A stretch of 64,000 bases of DNA from Ahrensia sp. (GTDB lineage: Bacteria; Pseudomonadota; Alphaproteobacteria; Rhizobiales; Rhizobiaceae). A program made the position numbers and the translations under genes. The notes under the pieces are model-generated. The model was not told the origin of the DNA, made no database searches, and saw nothing but the letters and a program-made list of their open reading frames with translations. The stretch covers positions 145,438-209,437 of the forward strand of contig JAPPOQ010000009.1 in assembly GCA_028817895.1 (NCBI GenBank), in the 5' to 3' direction. The stretch's first letter is position 1; each line of letters opens with the position of its first letter. Positions 33,435 to 42,167 of this stretch are shown here, in pieces.

Positions 33435-34114
33435 TGAGTTGCTCCCCTGTTCGATAGAGTCTCCGCGTCGACGCGGTAATTGCTGACCATGAAGCCGAGC
33501 GGGTTTTTCCAGACGTCTTCGAGATTGCGTTCCACCCGTGGCTGAAATTCGAAACCGACGGTCGCCACGAAATCCCGCTCAACCGGTCGTTCTCCCTCGG
33601 TTTCAAGTGTCTTGCGAAACCGCAGCTGAGCGGTTCCCTCGCTTAGCTGAGCGATCGAGATTACCCTGACGAGCAACCGGGAGCGTGCGGTGTAGACGTC
33701 CGGCGGATAATTCTCCGCCCCCTTGGCCCAGAGCGCCACCAGGGACGAACGCGCCTGGCCTTGCGACCGGCTCAGGACGTCTGGAATGCGGGTCTGGTTG
33801 TCGGCAATGTCGTAGGTCTCGCGGTCGGTCACATAGGAGACCAGTTCAGCCTGCCGGACCGCTTCCTGTTCGGCCAGGCTTGCCGGACGGACCTGAACGA
33901 TCCTCTCGGCTTCGCCTGTCGTGCGGTCGACCATCACCACAAAGGGTTTGGTTTCCTTCAACGGAAGGAGCGCGATCACAGCGGCAATCGCAATGATGGC
34001 CATGGACAGCGCCAGGATGGCCACGACCATCCAGCGATTGCGCTGAAATTGAAGCTGGAAGAAAACCTCGTCTTCGAATGTGTAGGCGATTTGGTCAGTG
34101 GTTCGCTCTGCCAT
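33431..34114 (-). CDS. virB8: VirB8 inner-membrane assembly protein
   Basis: A 227-residue protein from ATG 34114, chosen for the GGAAGGGG site six bases upstream; a Met six codons earlier lacks one. One membrane segment (WMVVAILALSMAIIAIAAVIALLPL) is followed by the NTF2-like periplasmic domain, with VSYVTDRETYDIADNQ, RLLVRVISIAQLSEGTAQLRFRK and NPLGFMVSNYRVDAETL near the C-terminus. Confidence 0.93.
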   Translation of the reverse strand: MAERTTDQIAYTFEDEVFFQLQFQRNRWMVVAILALSMAIIAIAAVIALLPLKETKPFVVMVDRTTGEAERIVQVRPASLAEQEAVRQAELVSYVTDRETYDIADNQTRIPDVLSRSQGQARSSLVALWAKGAENYPPDVYTARSRLLVRVISIAQLSEGTAQLRFRKTLETEGERPVERDFVATVGFEFQPRVERNLEDVWKNPLGFMVSNYRVDAETLSNRGATQ

Positions 34115-34173
34115 GCCCGCCCCTTCCGCCATCGCTGTTTGAGCTCAATCCCCGCCTGCCTGTCGATCCCGGC

Positions 34174-35328
34174 CTATCCATTGCGGCCTCCATCGAGTGC
34201 GGTGGTGGTTGCGGCATCGACCTTTGACACCCTTTCGGTTGCACCACTTTTCATCGCCTCGAACTGGATGGCTCTCCTGTCTCCTGACGACTTTGCCCGG
34301 CCACCCGGCTGAAAGAAGGAGGGGTCGGAAAAGCGTTGCCGGTCGCGGCTCATGCGCGCGGCCTGGGTGACGAAGGCGGCGGTCTGCGCGACCCGTCCGC
34401 CACCGTTTTCGCGAACGGTCTCGGCCGCCTGTCGTCCCGCATCGTAGCGGGCGACCCCGCTATAGGCGGTGCGCACCGGTGCGCTGACGGTGTCCTTCGC
34501 GTTGCGGCTCGCAGCCCGGGCTTCGGCAATGCCGGTTCCGGTCGTGACGATGGTTCCTGCAAGCCCCGTGACCAGGCTTGGAATGTTGAACATCATGAAG
34601 ATCGCCGCGAAGATCACGATGATGAAACCGGCCGCCTGGGACATTTCCGAGGCGCCCTGGACCGTGCCGATCATCGTCTGACCGACACCGACCACCGCGC
34701 CCATCACCCCGGCCAGGACCAGCGGTATGAGGGCGAAGCCGATGGTGAATCGCGTCCACGACTCGAAGAGACTTCGCGTCGCGGAAAACAGCAGACAGGC
34801 GATGAAGACCGGGGCGAAGGAGACCGACATCGCCAGTCCCACCTTGGCGAGTGCCGAGACCAGAATGGCAACGCAGGCCATGAGCGCTCCAAGAACGATG
34901 AGAACGACGGCGGTGAGGCTGATGCCCAGCCACCCGCTTTCCTCGTTGGCACGATCCGAGAAATCGAAGATCTCGGTCACCATCTGGTCGAGGGCGGAGT
35001 TCAGGTTGGGAGATCCCGTCGCGCCGATGAGAGCGGCACCGATCGATCCGGGCGTGTTGGTCAATATGTCGTAGATGGGCTGAAACTGAGACCAGGTCGT
35101 CGCCACCGAAAGCACCATGACGTAGCGGACGCCCCATGTGAGGTAGCTCGACATCCGGATCGGCACGAACTGGAACAGCGCATTGGCGGCAATGAGGGCA
35201 AGACCAACCAGACCGCCGGCCTGGATCATCGTGGTCACAGGGCCGGCAAAGCCCGTGAACACGGTCTGCGCATAATTGCCGATGGCAGCGTCGATCAGAT
35301 CGAGGGTCTCTGTGATGTAGCTCGCCAC
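34174..35328 (-). CDS. virB6: VirB6/TrbL polytopic membrane protein
   Basis: A 384-residue protein with at least five membrane segments in the TrbL/VirB6 pattern (GLVGLALIAANALFQF, SLTAVVLIVLGALMACVAILVSAL, VSFAPVFIACLLFSATRSLF, FALIPLVLAGVMGAVVGVGQTM, GFIIVIFAAIFMMFNIPSLVTG) and a hydrophilic C-terminal tail of about 110 residues rich in Arg/Ala/Gly. It forms the inner-membrane path of the transferred DNA. Three bases follow the previous stop. Confidence 0.92.
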   Translation of the reverse strand: MASYITETLDLIDAAIGNYAQTVFTGFAGPVTTMIQAGGLVGLALIAANALFQFVPIRMSSYLTWGVRYVMVLSVATTWSQFQPIYDILTNTPGSIGAALIGATGSPNLNSALDQMVTEIFDFSDRANEESGWLGISLTAVVLIVLGALMACVAILVSALAKVGLAMSVSFAPVFIACLLFSATRSLFESWTRFTIGFALIPLVLAGVMGAVVGVGQTMIGTVQGASEMSQAAGFIIVIFAAIFMMFNIPSLVTGLAGTIVTTGTGIAEARAASRNAKDTVSAPVRTAYSGVARYDAGRQAAETVRENGGGRVAQTAAFVTQAARMSRDRQRFSDPSFFQPGGRAKSSGDRRAIQFEAMKSGATERVSKVDAATTTALDGGRNG

Positions 35329-35331
35329 GCC

Positions 35332-35781
35332 CTATCCCTTTACTTTGAGATCGATGACGCCCAGCCCTTCGCAATAGTCGAGGACTTCCCGCCTTTTGAC
35401 CGCGTTGAAACCCTGCGCCTGAAGATCGAGCATGTGCGGGCGCAGTTGCCGGTTGCTCTTGTCCGCCAGATCGGCGGGAATTTTCGAGCCGATGGCCTCC
35501 CAGTCACGTCGCCCGTCAAGGCAGGACAGATCGGCGGTCTCGCCGGCCGCCGCGGCATCGCAGATCCGTCTGATTTCCTCGTTTTCCCACTGATAGACAT
35601 AGGCCAGCACGATGTTGCGCATGGTCGCGTTATGCGTGAGGCGCTTCATGGCTTGCTTTGCCCTGTCGCTCTTTACGGGGAAGCCGCTGCAATGAAAGTT
35701 CGTGCTGTGGTCGGATGCAGCCGGTGCCGCAATCGAAAGCAGGATCGCTGCTGCAACGGGAATCGCGAATGCCCTGATCAT
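35332..35781 (-). CDS. secreted protein encoded between virB5 and virB6, unknown
   Basis: A 149-residue protein with signal MIRAFAIPVAAAILLSIAAPAAS, four Cys in the mature part (FHCSG, RRICDA, LSCLDG, DYCEG) and mixed helical sequence. It overlaps the virB5 stop as ATGA. In other virB-type loci this slot often holds an entry-exclusion lipoprotein or a VirB7-like protein, but this protein has no lipobox and virB7 is found elsewhere in the operon. Function not known; a periplasmic accessory or exclusion role is only a guess. Confidence 0.7.
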   Translation of the reverse strand: MIRAFAIPVAAAILLSIAAPAASDHSTNFHCSGFPVKSDRAKQAMKRLTHNATMRNIVLAYVYQWENEEIRRICDAAAAGETADLSCLDGRRDWEAIGSKIPADLADKSNRQLRPHMLDLQAQGFNAVKRREVLDYCEGLGVIDLKVKG

Positions 35782-36515
35782 TTCCTGTCACCGGTTTTCA
35801 TGAAGTTGCGGGAGGCCTGGCCATCTCGCGCGATCTGCAGCGCCTGCATGCCGGTCGCATTGGTCTGTGCGGATTGCACGCGCAGGAGTTCCAGCAGCAG
35901 CACAGCGACTTCAGCATTGACCCGCGTGTTGAAGTCGACGCTGGCCTTCAGATCGGCGGTGGAATCGATTCCGTCGACTAGCGTATTGATCCTCTGCACT
36001 GCCGCGCTGGCCCGCCGGTAACTGTCTTCGGCAGTTGCAACTGCCGCCAGACCCGATCCGGCAAGCGACGCGATGGCTTTGTCCGCCGGCACGTCGGAGG
36101 AATCGAAACTGGCCAGATCGCCGAGATTGAAGCGCGACTTCAATTCGGAAATCACTGTGTTCATATTGCCGATGTTTCCGGCAATGTCGCCACCTCGAAC
36201 CGCAGCCGACACGATCGACTGGAGATCGGAGGCCGCCTGACGCGCACTCTTTTCCGCGTTACCGTTCAAGATCGAGGATATTCCCTTGGCGCCTGTGATC
36301 GCCTGCAGGCGGTGCTGCATGTTTGTGAGCTGCTCCTGCATCGTGGTCAGCTGCTTGATCTGCTCCTCATAGTCCTTCAGCTGCTGCTGAAGCTGCGCGA
36401 TGACCTGGGCAATCTGCGACGTATCGATAACCGGAATGCCCTGGGCGCTTGTGGGATGAACCGGCAGGACCAGAAGCACGAGGCCCAGCGCCATGGATCT
36501 TGCATATGTCTTCAT
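35778..36515 (-). CDS. virB5: VirB5 minor pilin
   Basis: A 245-residue secreted protein (signal ALGLVLLVLPVHPTSA|QG). A long helical stem (QVIAQLQQQLKDYEEQIKQL, then TTMQEQLTNMQHRLQAITGA) is followed by a globular middle and a C-terminal helix (NAEVAVLLLELLRVQSAQTNA) with MQALQIARDGQASRNFM at the end, all as in the VirB5/TraC family. It sits at pilus tips and helps recognise recipients. Confidence 0.9.
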   Translation of the reverse strand: MKTYARSMALGLVLLVLPVHPTSAQGIPVIDTSQIAQVIAQLQQQLKDYEEQIKQLTTMQEQLTNMQHRLQAITGAKGISSILNGNAEKSARQAASDLQSIVSAAVRGGDIAGNIGNMNTVISELKSRFNLGDLASFDSSDVPADKAIASLAGSGLAAVATAEDSYRRASAAVQRINTLVDGIDSTADLKASVDFNTRVNAEVAVLLLELLRVQSAQTNATGMQALQIARDGQASRNFMKTGDRK

Positions 36516-36655
36516 GTCACGGCCTTTCCATCGTCTTTGAATGTCTCGTTGAGAGGCTTGAAATCGCAGGCGCAGGGCGATGTGTATTCGGTGGGAATAC
36601 CGGCGCAGCCGGCCAGGATGGCGAGGGTGAGCATCAGCAGCGAGATTGTCTTCAA
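36512..36655 (-). CDS. virB7: VirB7-like lipoprotein, 47 codons, TTG start
   Basis: TTG at 36655-36653 overlaps the virB4 stop (GTTGA); the TGA at 36512-36514 overlaps the virB5 start. The product, 47 residues, has lipobox LAILAGC (Cys17), then EYTSPCACDFKPLNETFKDD, which parallels the Ti VirB7 pattern SCKGPIFPLNVG (Cys, Pro-Leu-Asn). Cys28 or Cys30 could form the disulfide with VirB9. An internal ATG at 36634 would destroy the signal peptide. Its place between virB4 and virB5 differs from the Ti order, where virB7 follows virB6. Confidence 0.8.
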   Translation of the reverse strand: MKTISLLMLTLAILAGCAGIPTEYTSPCACDFKPLNETFKDDGKAVT

Positions 36656-39015
36656 CGGTTCAGATCCTTCCAGAAATCGGGATTGTCTCTCCAGTCCGCG
36701 GGCGCGTTTTCGCCCTTGCCGCCGCCAAGGACGGAAAGCAGAGGACCCATGGCGGAAAGATCCATGTCGATGATGGTGCTGTCGTCACCGGATTGCATCA
36801 GAGCCAGCCGGTGTCCGACATTCGATTGCATCAAGAAATCGCGTTCGCGATCCGTCAGATTGAGAGGGGCCAGCTCTTCGGCGGTGTTCCGGTTCGACGG
36901 ATAGATGAGACGCGTCACCACGCTCTCGAGAATGGCGCCGCCGGCCGCGCTTTCGGCAATATGCGACACACGCTGTGTGAGAAGAATGACGGCGACATTC
37001 TTCTTGCGCATCGTCAGCATCCAGTCTTTCAGTCGCGACTGGAAGTAGGGATCGTCGAGAAGTTTCCAGGCCTCGTCCATGACGAGCAGGGTAGGGCGCT
37101 CATCCTCGACGATCCGCTCGATGCGGCGGAAGACATAGGAGAGCCATGCGGTTCTCACATCGTCATTGTCGAAGATCTCCGACAGATCGAAAGCGGTGAT
37201 GTCGCTGTCGAAACTCAAACCGTCCCGTCCCTTGCCGTTGAAAAGCCATTCGAACTGTCCGCCGCTGTCCCACCGGCCGAGCCTCGTGTGCAGATCCTTG
37301 CCATCGTCGACCGCGCGCAGTTGCGACCGGAAATGGGAAATCGTCTGGAGGTTTCTGGCGGCCTTCGCATTGTCGCGGCAGGCCTTGGCCAGAGCTTCGA
37401 TCTGCACCGGTGAGAGGTCACCCTCTTTCGGCTTCAGCATGGCTTCGAGCCAGTCCGTCAGCCATGCGGCACCGCGCTCATCGGATTCCGCCTCGAAGGG
37501 ATTGAAACCGGTATTCTCTCCCATCTTTACCGGCGTGTAGTGGCCACCAAGCGCCCGGACCGGCATCTCGAAGCCCTGATCCTTGTCGAAGACGATGATG
37601 CGCGGATTGAGCCGTGTGGCCTGGGCCAGAAGGAAAGCCGTTCCAAGGGTTTTGCCCGATCCGGTCTGGCCAAGAACAAGCGAATGGCCGACCGCGCGCT
37701 CGTCTCTCTGACCGGGAAGATGGAAATTGAACCGATAGGGTTCGCCGTTCCCGATCGGCAGAATCGTGATTGCCTCGCCCCATGGCGAGAGGGCTTTGTC
37801 GCGCCCTCTCGCCGCTCCGTGCAACGCACCGAGCTCGGCAAAGTTTCGCGACGAGATCATGCCGGCCCGGGTGCGATAGGAATAGTTGCCCGGCTGCTGG
37901 GCGAAGAAGGCGGCACGGGCAGCGAAGTTCTCGCGGATCATCGATCCGCCGATCCCGGTGACGGCTCTCGTGATGTTGCCAAGCGTGCCGTCGAGTTCCG
38001 CTTCGCTGTCAGCAAACACGCAGATCGTGCAATGGTGATTGCCGAAAGCCACGCGGCCCGACGCCTGATCGTCTGCCGCCTCTTCAAGCTGGAATTGAAG
38101 AGATCGTGCGGCGTCTTCGGCCGCCGCCATTTGCCGGGCGACCCGCTGGATTTTCTGGAGCGCCTCGATCCGCTCGCCCGGGGTGAAGGAGTTCGTCACC
38201 ACCATGTCGGTGGCCAGATCGAGACCGTCGAGGATGCCGGCGAAGGTTTCGCCGGGATAATCCTTCAAAGTGACGATGGCACCATATCTGGTGTTTCCCG
38301 AATGGGATCCGAACACCGTGAAGGCATCCCCGTGAAACAGCACCGGCGCGTTGGCAATAAGATCGTTGAGAGGGGTAAACCGGCGGCCTGGTGTCATCGG
38401 ATAATAGTCGCCGCATATGGTTGCGCGCAGCAGACCCAGCCATTCGCCGCCAGAAATGGTCATTCTGCGCGGATTGGTCTTCGCCAGCGTCTCCATGAAG
38501 GCGGTAACGATCTGGTTCAGCCGGATTGCGCGTTTCTGGAGATTCTCTTCGGTCCGGGACCTGCCCCCTGACAGCCTGGTCCAAAGGCCGACGGCTTTCG
38601 ATGGCCTGATCGTGACCGTGACCAGCGTGGTGCGATGGCGAAGACCGGCAACGCCGAGAAACCCTTGCCATCTGCGGTCGATCGCTGCGGCAAAGGTCTT
38701 GTCTTCCACCACGGGATCGAGGGCAGGGGCTGTCCCGGTGGATATGCGATGCACGTAGAATCCGACATCCGGTCTTTGCTGTGCAACGAGGGAAGAAAAG
38801 GCAGCGGCTATCCCAGTGATCTCAGCTTCGTCGGCGGTGCTGGCGGAGATCCCGTCAACGGCGAAGGATGCCATCACATCTCCGTCCCGTAACAGGATGG
38901 TCTGATCGTCGACGGCCGTGATGTATGGAAGTCCGCGAGCAAGCAACTCCTCACTCTCGCGGCCACTCTCTCTCACAGAGTGCTCGGCAAGAGACGTCTT
39001 GCTATCAAGCACCAT
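36652..39015 (-). CDS. virB4: VirB4 ATPase
   Basis: A 787-residue ATPase with the CagE/VirB4 N-terminal domain (residues about 180-400) and a C-terminal ATPase: Walker A GQTGSGKT (449-456), Walker B TLLVMDEAWKLLD, and VILLTQRVSHIAESAAGG. It drives pilus biogenesis at the inner membrane. The ATG at 39015 has GGGGGTG upstream and overlaps the virB3 end by 11 bp. Confidence 0.96.
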   Translation of the reverse strand: MVLDSKTSLAEHSVRESGRESEELLARGLPYITAVDDQTILLRDGDVMASFAVDGISASTADEAEITGIAAAFSSLVAQQRPDVGFYVHRISTGTAPALDPVVEDKTFAAAIDRRWQGFLGVAGLRHRTTLVTVTIRPSKAVGLWTRLSGGRSRTEENLQKRAIRLNQIVTAFMETLAKTNPRRMTISGGEWLGLLRATICGDYYPMTPGRRFTPLNDLIANAPVLFHGDAFTVFGSHSGNTRYGAIVTLKDYPGETFAGILDGLDLATDMVVTNSFTPGERIEALQKIQRVARQMAAAEDAARSLQFQLEEAADDQASGRVAFGNHHCTICVFADSEAELDGTLGNITRAVTGIGGSMIRENFAARAAFFAQQPGNYSYRTRAGMISSRNFAELGALHGAARGRDKALSPWGEAITILPIGNGEPYRFNFHLPGQRDERAVGHSLVLGQTGSGKTLGTAFLLAQATRLNPRIIVFDKDQGFEMPVRALGGHYTPVKMGENTGFNPFEAESDERGAAWLTDWLEAMLKPKEGDLSPVQIEALAKACRDNAKAARNLQTISHFRSQLRAVDDGKDLHTRLGRWDSGGQFEWLFNGKGRDGLSFDSDITAFDLSEIFDNDDVRTAWLSYVFRRIERIVEDERPTLLVMDEAWKLLDDPYFQSRLKDWMLTMRKKNVAVILLTQRVSHIAESAAGGAILESVVTRLIYPSNRNTAEELAPLNLTDRERDFLMQSNVGHRLALMQSGDDSTIIDMDLSAMGPLLSVLGGGKGENAPADWRDNPDFWKDLNR

Positions 39016-39280
39016 AGGTCACCCCCTTGCCTCTGACCCAGGAGGCGGTGAGTGGAGTGACGCGGATGACGGTGAAGATCACATCAAAGATGCGTGGATC
39101 GTAGGCGGCCAGCAGTCGCAGTGCGATGTATCCGGTAATCGCACTCACCCCGAAATAGATGAGCGACAGCGTCGCGATGAATCCTCCGACCACGACCAGC
39201 ATCAGGACGATGACATAGGTCATGGGCAGTCCCATCAGCGACACCGGGCGGGTCAATCCTCTGAAGACGGGCGTGGCCAA
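39005..39280 (-). CDS. virB3: VirB3 membrane protein, TTG start
   Basis: A 91-residue protein starting MATPVFRGLTRPVSLMGLP, the usual VirB3 N-terminus, from TTG 39280 with TAGGAG nine bases upstream. Two membrane segments (YVIVLMLVVVGGFIATLSLIYF and ITGYIALRLLAAY) and the family motif YDPRIFDVI follow. A longer frame upstream overlaps virB2 and is not used. Confidence 0.9.
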   Translation of the reverse strand: MATPVFRGLTRPVSLMGLPMTYVIVLMLVVVGGFIATLSLIYFGVSAITGYIALRLLAAYDPRIFDVIFTVIRVTPLTASWVRGKGVTYGA

Positions 39281-39291
39281 GGGTCGAACTC

Positions 39292-39576
39292 CTAGAAACC
39301 AGCTAGAATGGTCGCCGCGCCAAACAGGATGACCAGGCCGATGACGACCGAGCCGGCATAGAGCCAGTTCATCCGGCCCGTCAGAAACAGGATGCCGACG
39401 GCCGCGAGAGCGACGAGACCGAGGGCGCGGCCCACGGGACCGGTAAGCGCCGTGCCAATCTGCTGCAGCATCGTGGTGATGGGCGACAGATCCTGGGCCG
39501 CTGCCGGTGAGGTGAAGAGGAGTGTTGCGATCAGGGTCAGACCGAGCGTCTTCGCCCACGAGTTCAAAATTCCCAT
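39292..39576 (-). CDS. virB2: VirB2 major pilin
   Basis: A 94-residue prepilin with signal (LGLTLIATLLFTSPAAA|QD) and two hydrophobic helices (ALGLVALAAVGILFLTGRM and WLYAGSVVIGLVILFGAATIL) as in VirB2/TrbC. Ti VirB2 is cyclised after processing; whether this one is cannot be told. Its start lies inside the virB1 end, with AAAGGAAG eight bases upstream. Confidence 0.92.
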   Translation of the reverse strand: MGILNSWAKTLGLTLIATLLFTSPAAAQDLSPITTMLQQIGTALTGPVGRALGLVALAAVGILFLTGRMNWLYAGSVVIGLVILFGAATILAGF

Positions 39577-40268
39577 ACGGATACGCTTCCTTTGACAGGT
39601 TGATCGCTTTTGACTTGAACCGAGGCCTGCCGGTCGGGATCGTGATCGTGTTTGCCGGGGAAAAGACCGGACGCATTCAGGATCCTGGCGACATAATTTT
39701 GCGTTTCGCGAAAGGGGGGCACACCCTTGTGCTGCCTGACGCGTTCGGGACCGGCATTATAGGCGGCAAGCGCGAGCTCCAATGAGCCGAACTCTTGGAG
39801 TAGCCGTGTGAAATATTTGGCTGATCCGACAAGGTTCTGAAGCGGATCGAAAGGGTCGGAGACCTTCATGTCTTCGGCGGTGCCGGGCATCAACTGACCC
39901 AATCCCTGGGCGCCTTTTGGTGACACCGCCCGGGGATCGAAACCGCTCTCGGCCCCGATCAGCGCCTCGAAAATATCGACGAAACTCAGTGCATCGAGCC
40001 CCGCCTTTCGGACCCCGGTTTCTCCGGAAAACCGGATGGCCACCGTCCGGGCTAGTTCTGTGATTGCGGTCTTGTCGTCGTTTGCAGAGTTTGGATTGGA
40101 AGGTTGGACTGCGGCGATTTCCAAACGTTTCTGCGAAATGACGGAATTGCCCTCGCTGTCATATTCGATGACCGTGGCACCTGCCGGCATGGATGCGAGC
40201 ATCCATGCGATGGCGCCTGAAACCGGTCGTGACAGTGATCGATGGAGTGCCGCAGGCGTTACTTTCAT
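39564..40268 (-). CDS. virB1: VirB1 lytic transglycosylase
   Basis: A 234-residue secreted SLT-fold enzyme: catalytic Glu in EALIGAESGFDPRAVSPKGA, then QGLGQLMPGTAEDM, and LALAAYNAGPERVRQHKGVPPFRETQNYV. It opens peptidoglycan for the channel. First gene of the virB operon; upstream are a palindromic operator and a region without genes. Confidence 0.93.
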   Translation of the reverse strand: MKVTPAALHRSLSRPVSGAIAWMLASMPAGATVIEYDSEGNSVISQKRLEIAAVQPSNPNSANDDKTAITELARTVAIRFSGETGVRKAGLDALSFVDIFEALIGAESGFDPRAVSPKGAQGLGQLMPGTAEDMKVSDPFDPLQNLVGSAKYFTRLLQEFGSLELALAAYNAGPERVRQHKGVPPFRETQNYVARILNASGLFPGKHDHDPDRQASVQVKSDQPVKGSVSVWEF

Positions 40269-40871
40269 TGCTCAAAACCCTGTCTCTTCGCGCGTCAAAT
40301 GCGCCTTGGCCAGTGCGATGCCGGCAAATTCCCCTGCTCCGTTCAGGAGAGTTGAACTGCGCACCAGGAGCGGAGCGCCGTATCCCGGTTGCGGGATATT
40401 GCGACGGTGAAAGAATGATAGGATAGATTAAGTCAATGATATCATTGTCTTAACGGGGTTCAGGAAATCATTGACTTTTAAAGCGGCCCGCTTCCTGTGG
40501 TGAGGGAAACGCTAAGATTCACAAAGGTTTAGCCAAGGGCATAAGTTGGGGTTCCGATATTCTAAGACTATACGGACACAAGATTTTCTTTGAAAATTGT
40601 GGGCGGTGGAACTACCGATTTGAGATCTGCATGCGGCTTGCAGGCATCGTTTTCGGCACAAATGAAAAGGGGCGGCGGGTTCGCTGATTCGAGGAGGCAA
40701 TGCCATTGGGATGGGGATCAGGGCTCGAATCTTGAAGATCAGTTTCGCGCCGCAATTGTGAGCCTGTTGATATGCGTTGAGACAATCGATTGGCGAGCGG
40801 CGAGAAAGGTATGACTTTCGTGGCGACCTTGCGCATATTTCTGATTATTACCAGCAACTCACGGGATCCCG
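40269..40871. other. 603-bp non-coding region in front of virB1
   Basis: No credible gene. It holds a TATCCCG-GTTG-CGGGATA hairpin (40381-40398), a 26-bp palindrome and a third half-site (listed separately), and presumably the divergent promoters of virB1 (leftward) and the DUF1003 gene (rightward). The part 40490-40870 is AT-richer than its surroundings with no repeat I can see. Confidence 0.5.
40428..40480. promoter_or_regulatory. palindromic operator cluster upstream of virB1
   Basis: TTAAGTCAATGAT (40428-40440) abuts ATCATTGTCTTAA (40441-40453), forming a 26-bp palindrome with one mismatched pair. A third half-site, ATCATTGACTTTTA, lies at 40467-40480. A -35-like TTGACT on the minus strand (40436-40431) falls inside the palindrome, so a bound dimer could block or drive virB transcription. 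The site does not match the VirG vir box. The regulator is not identified. Confidence 0.6.
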
Positions 40872-41435
40872 ATGATGGAGCAACACGTCAAGGAATTAGC
40901 CGAACGGCTACTCAATGCGGGTTTTGACGATCTGCCGGAGCGAGAGAGGCGAGTCATTCACCGAATTGCCGACAGAATACATATCAGTAAGAACATCAAC
41001 CGGGAATTTCACGACAATAGAACCTTTGGTCAGCGCTTGGCCGACCAGGTGGCAGAGTTTGGAGGATCGTGGAGCTTCATCAGTTTGTGCGGCACAGTGT
41101 TGGCTGTCTGGATAGGATTGAACACATGGTTGCTTGGTAGAGAAACATTCGACCCTTACCCATTCGTCTTCCTGAATCTTATCCTGTCCATGTTAGCGGC
41201 CTTGCAAGCTCCAATCATCATGATGTCGCAGAACCGGCAATCCGCCAAAGACAGACTTGCCGCCGCAAACGACTATGAAATCAATCTCAAGGCGGAACTC
41301 GAAATTATCAGCCTGCATGAGAAGTTCGATCAGATGCGAAACGACCAATTGACCTCTCTCATTGAATCTCAGGAACGACAGATAGAAATTCTGACAACCT
41401 TGGTTGAGGGATTAGCATCTGAGAGAAGACCATGA
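40872..41435 (+). CDS. DUF1003 membrane protein
   Basis: A 187-residue protein with the DUF1003 core: QRLADQVAEFGGSWSFISLC, TVLAVWIGLNTWLL, FDPYPFVFLNLILSMLAALQAPIIMMSQNRQ. Two membrane segments, then a C-terminal helix that may form a coiled coil (EIISLHEKFDQMRNDQLTSL). Function unknown in the family. Overlaps the DUF202 gene as ATGA. ATG 40872 and 40875 are both possible starts. Confidence 0.9.
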   Translation: MMEQHVKELAERLLNAGFDDLPERERRVIHRIADRIHISKNINREFHDNRTFGQRLADQVAEFGGSWSFISLCGTVLAVWIGLNTWLLGRETFDPYPFVFLNLILSMLAALQAPIIMMSQNRQSAKDRLAAANDYEINLKAELEIISLHEKFDQMRNDQLTSLIESQERQIEILTTLVEGLASERRP

Positions 41436-41761
41436 TCAGAAACTATGCCGATCATTCGGCCAATGAGCGAACATTCCTTGCATGGGTAAGAACAGTGATA
41501 TCGATCGTGGGTTTCGGGCTTGCCGCCGCACGTTTAAGTGCAACCGACTCGCAACTATGGTCGGAAATCGCGTTGCTGGTGACCGGAGCAATTGTCGTTC
41601 TAATCGCGTATTCGAGAATGAGGCATCTCCACAAGCGGATTCGAAGCTCGGAAACGATTGATGATGCCGAACTGGGGATCGATAGTTTTCTTGTGGCGCT
41701 TGTTGTCGCCCTATTCCTGATGCTTGGAATTTTTGCCGCTCACGTGGGGCGTGTATTTTGA
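41432..41761 (+). CDS. DUF202 (YidH-like) membrane protein
   Basis: A 109-residue protein starting with the DUF202 signature NERTFLAWVRTVISIVGFGLAAARL, with three membrane segments (the third is LVALVVALFLMLGIFAAHV). Coupled to the DUF1003 gene. Role unknown. Confidence 0.9.
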   Translation: MIRNYADHSANERTFLAWVRTVISIVGFGLAAARLSATDSQLWSEIALLVTGAIVVLIAYSRMRHLHKRIRSSETIDDAELGIDSFLVALVVALFLMLGIFAAHVGRVF

Positions 41762-41848
41762 GGTGCTCAGCAACACAAGTAAGAAGAATACTATTAGCTT
41801 CTGATCAAACTACACAAAAACAACTTTGCCTTTGAGCGTTTCGAACCC

Positions 41849-42148
41849 TTATCCTCCATCCACAAGAGGTTCGATATGCGCTGCTTGGTCCGGGACAAGA
41901 ATCACTCGATATTTCGTTCCTGCGCAAGTCAGTGTCCAAACCACACCATTCGGTTTTGATCGATTCTTGTCGCGAACTGCGCTGACCGGGCTCTCGCATT
42001 TGTGACCTTGCTTGCGAACCTGCGCTGCAACAATCTCCTGTGGGGTTTCTTCTGCTTTAGCCGGGGAAACGAGCGGCCCGATCTGAATTGCGAGCGCCAC
42101 TGTCATAAGTTTGGACAGACTTAAAAACCGCAATGCTGTTGACCTCAC
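41849..42148 (-). CDS. small secreted protein next to a pentanucleotide repeat
   Basis: From GTG 42148 (AAAAGG nine bases upstream) the product is 99 residues: signal RFLSLSKLMTVALAIQIGPLVSPAKA, then a mature part with two Cys (GHKCESP, LTCAGTKYR) and the end PDQAAHIEPLVDGG. An alternative ATG at 42232 with close GGAGAC would place the repeat in frame and encode an IQSNP-repeat N-terminus before the signal. Which start is used is open. Function unknown. Confidence 0.6.
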   Translation of the reverse strand: MRSTALRFLSLSKLMTVALAIQIGPLVSPAKAEETPQEIVAAQVRKQGHKCESPVSAVRDKNRSKPNGVVWTLTCAGTKYRVILVPDQAAHIEPLVDGG

Positions 42149-42167
42149 AAAGAACGGCCTTTTGATA

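Noticed and set aside
34336..36021. Long frame antisense to virB6, the 149-residue gene and virB5
   Set aside because: It is the shadow of high-GC vir genes; translation is His/Arg/Asp-rich without domain features.
37540..38571. Long frame antisense to virB4
   Set aside because: Complement of a strongly conserved ATPase gene; no domain features.
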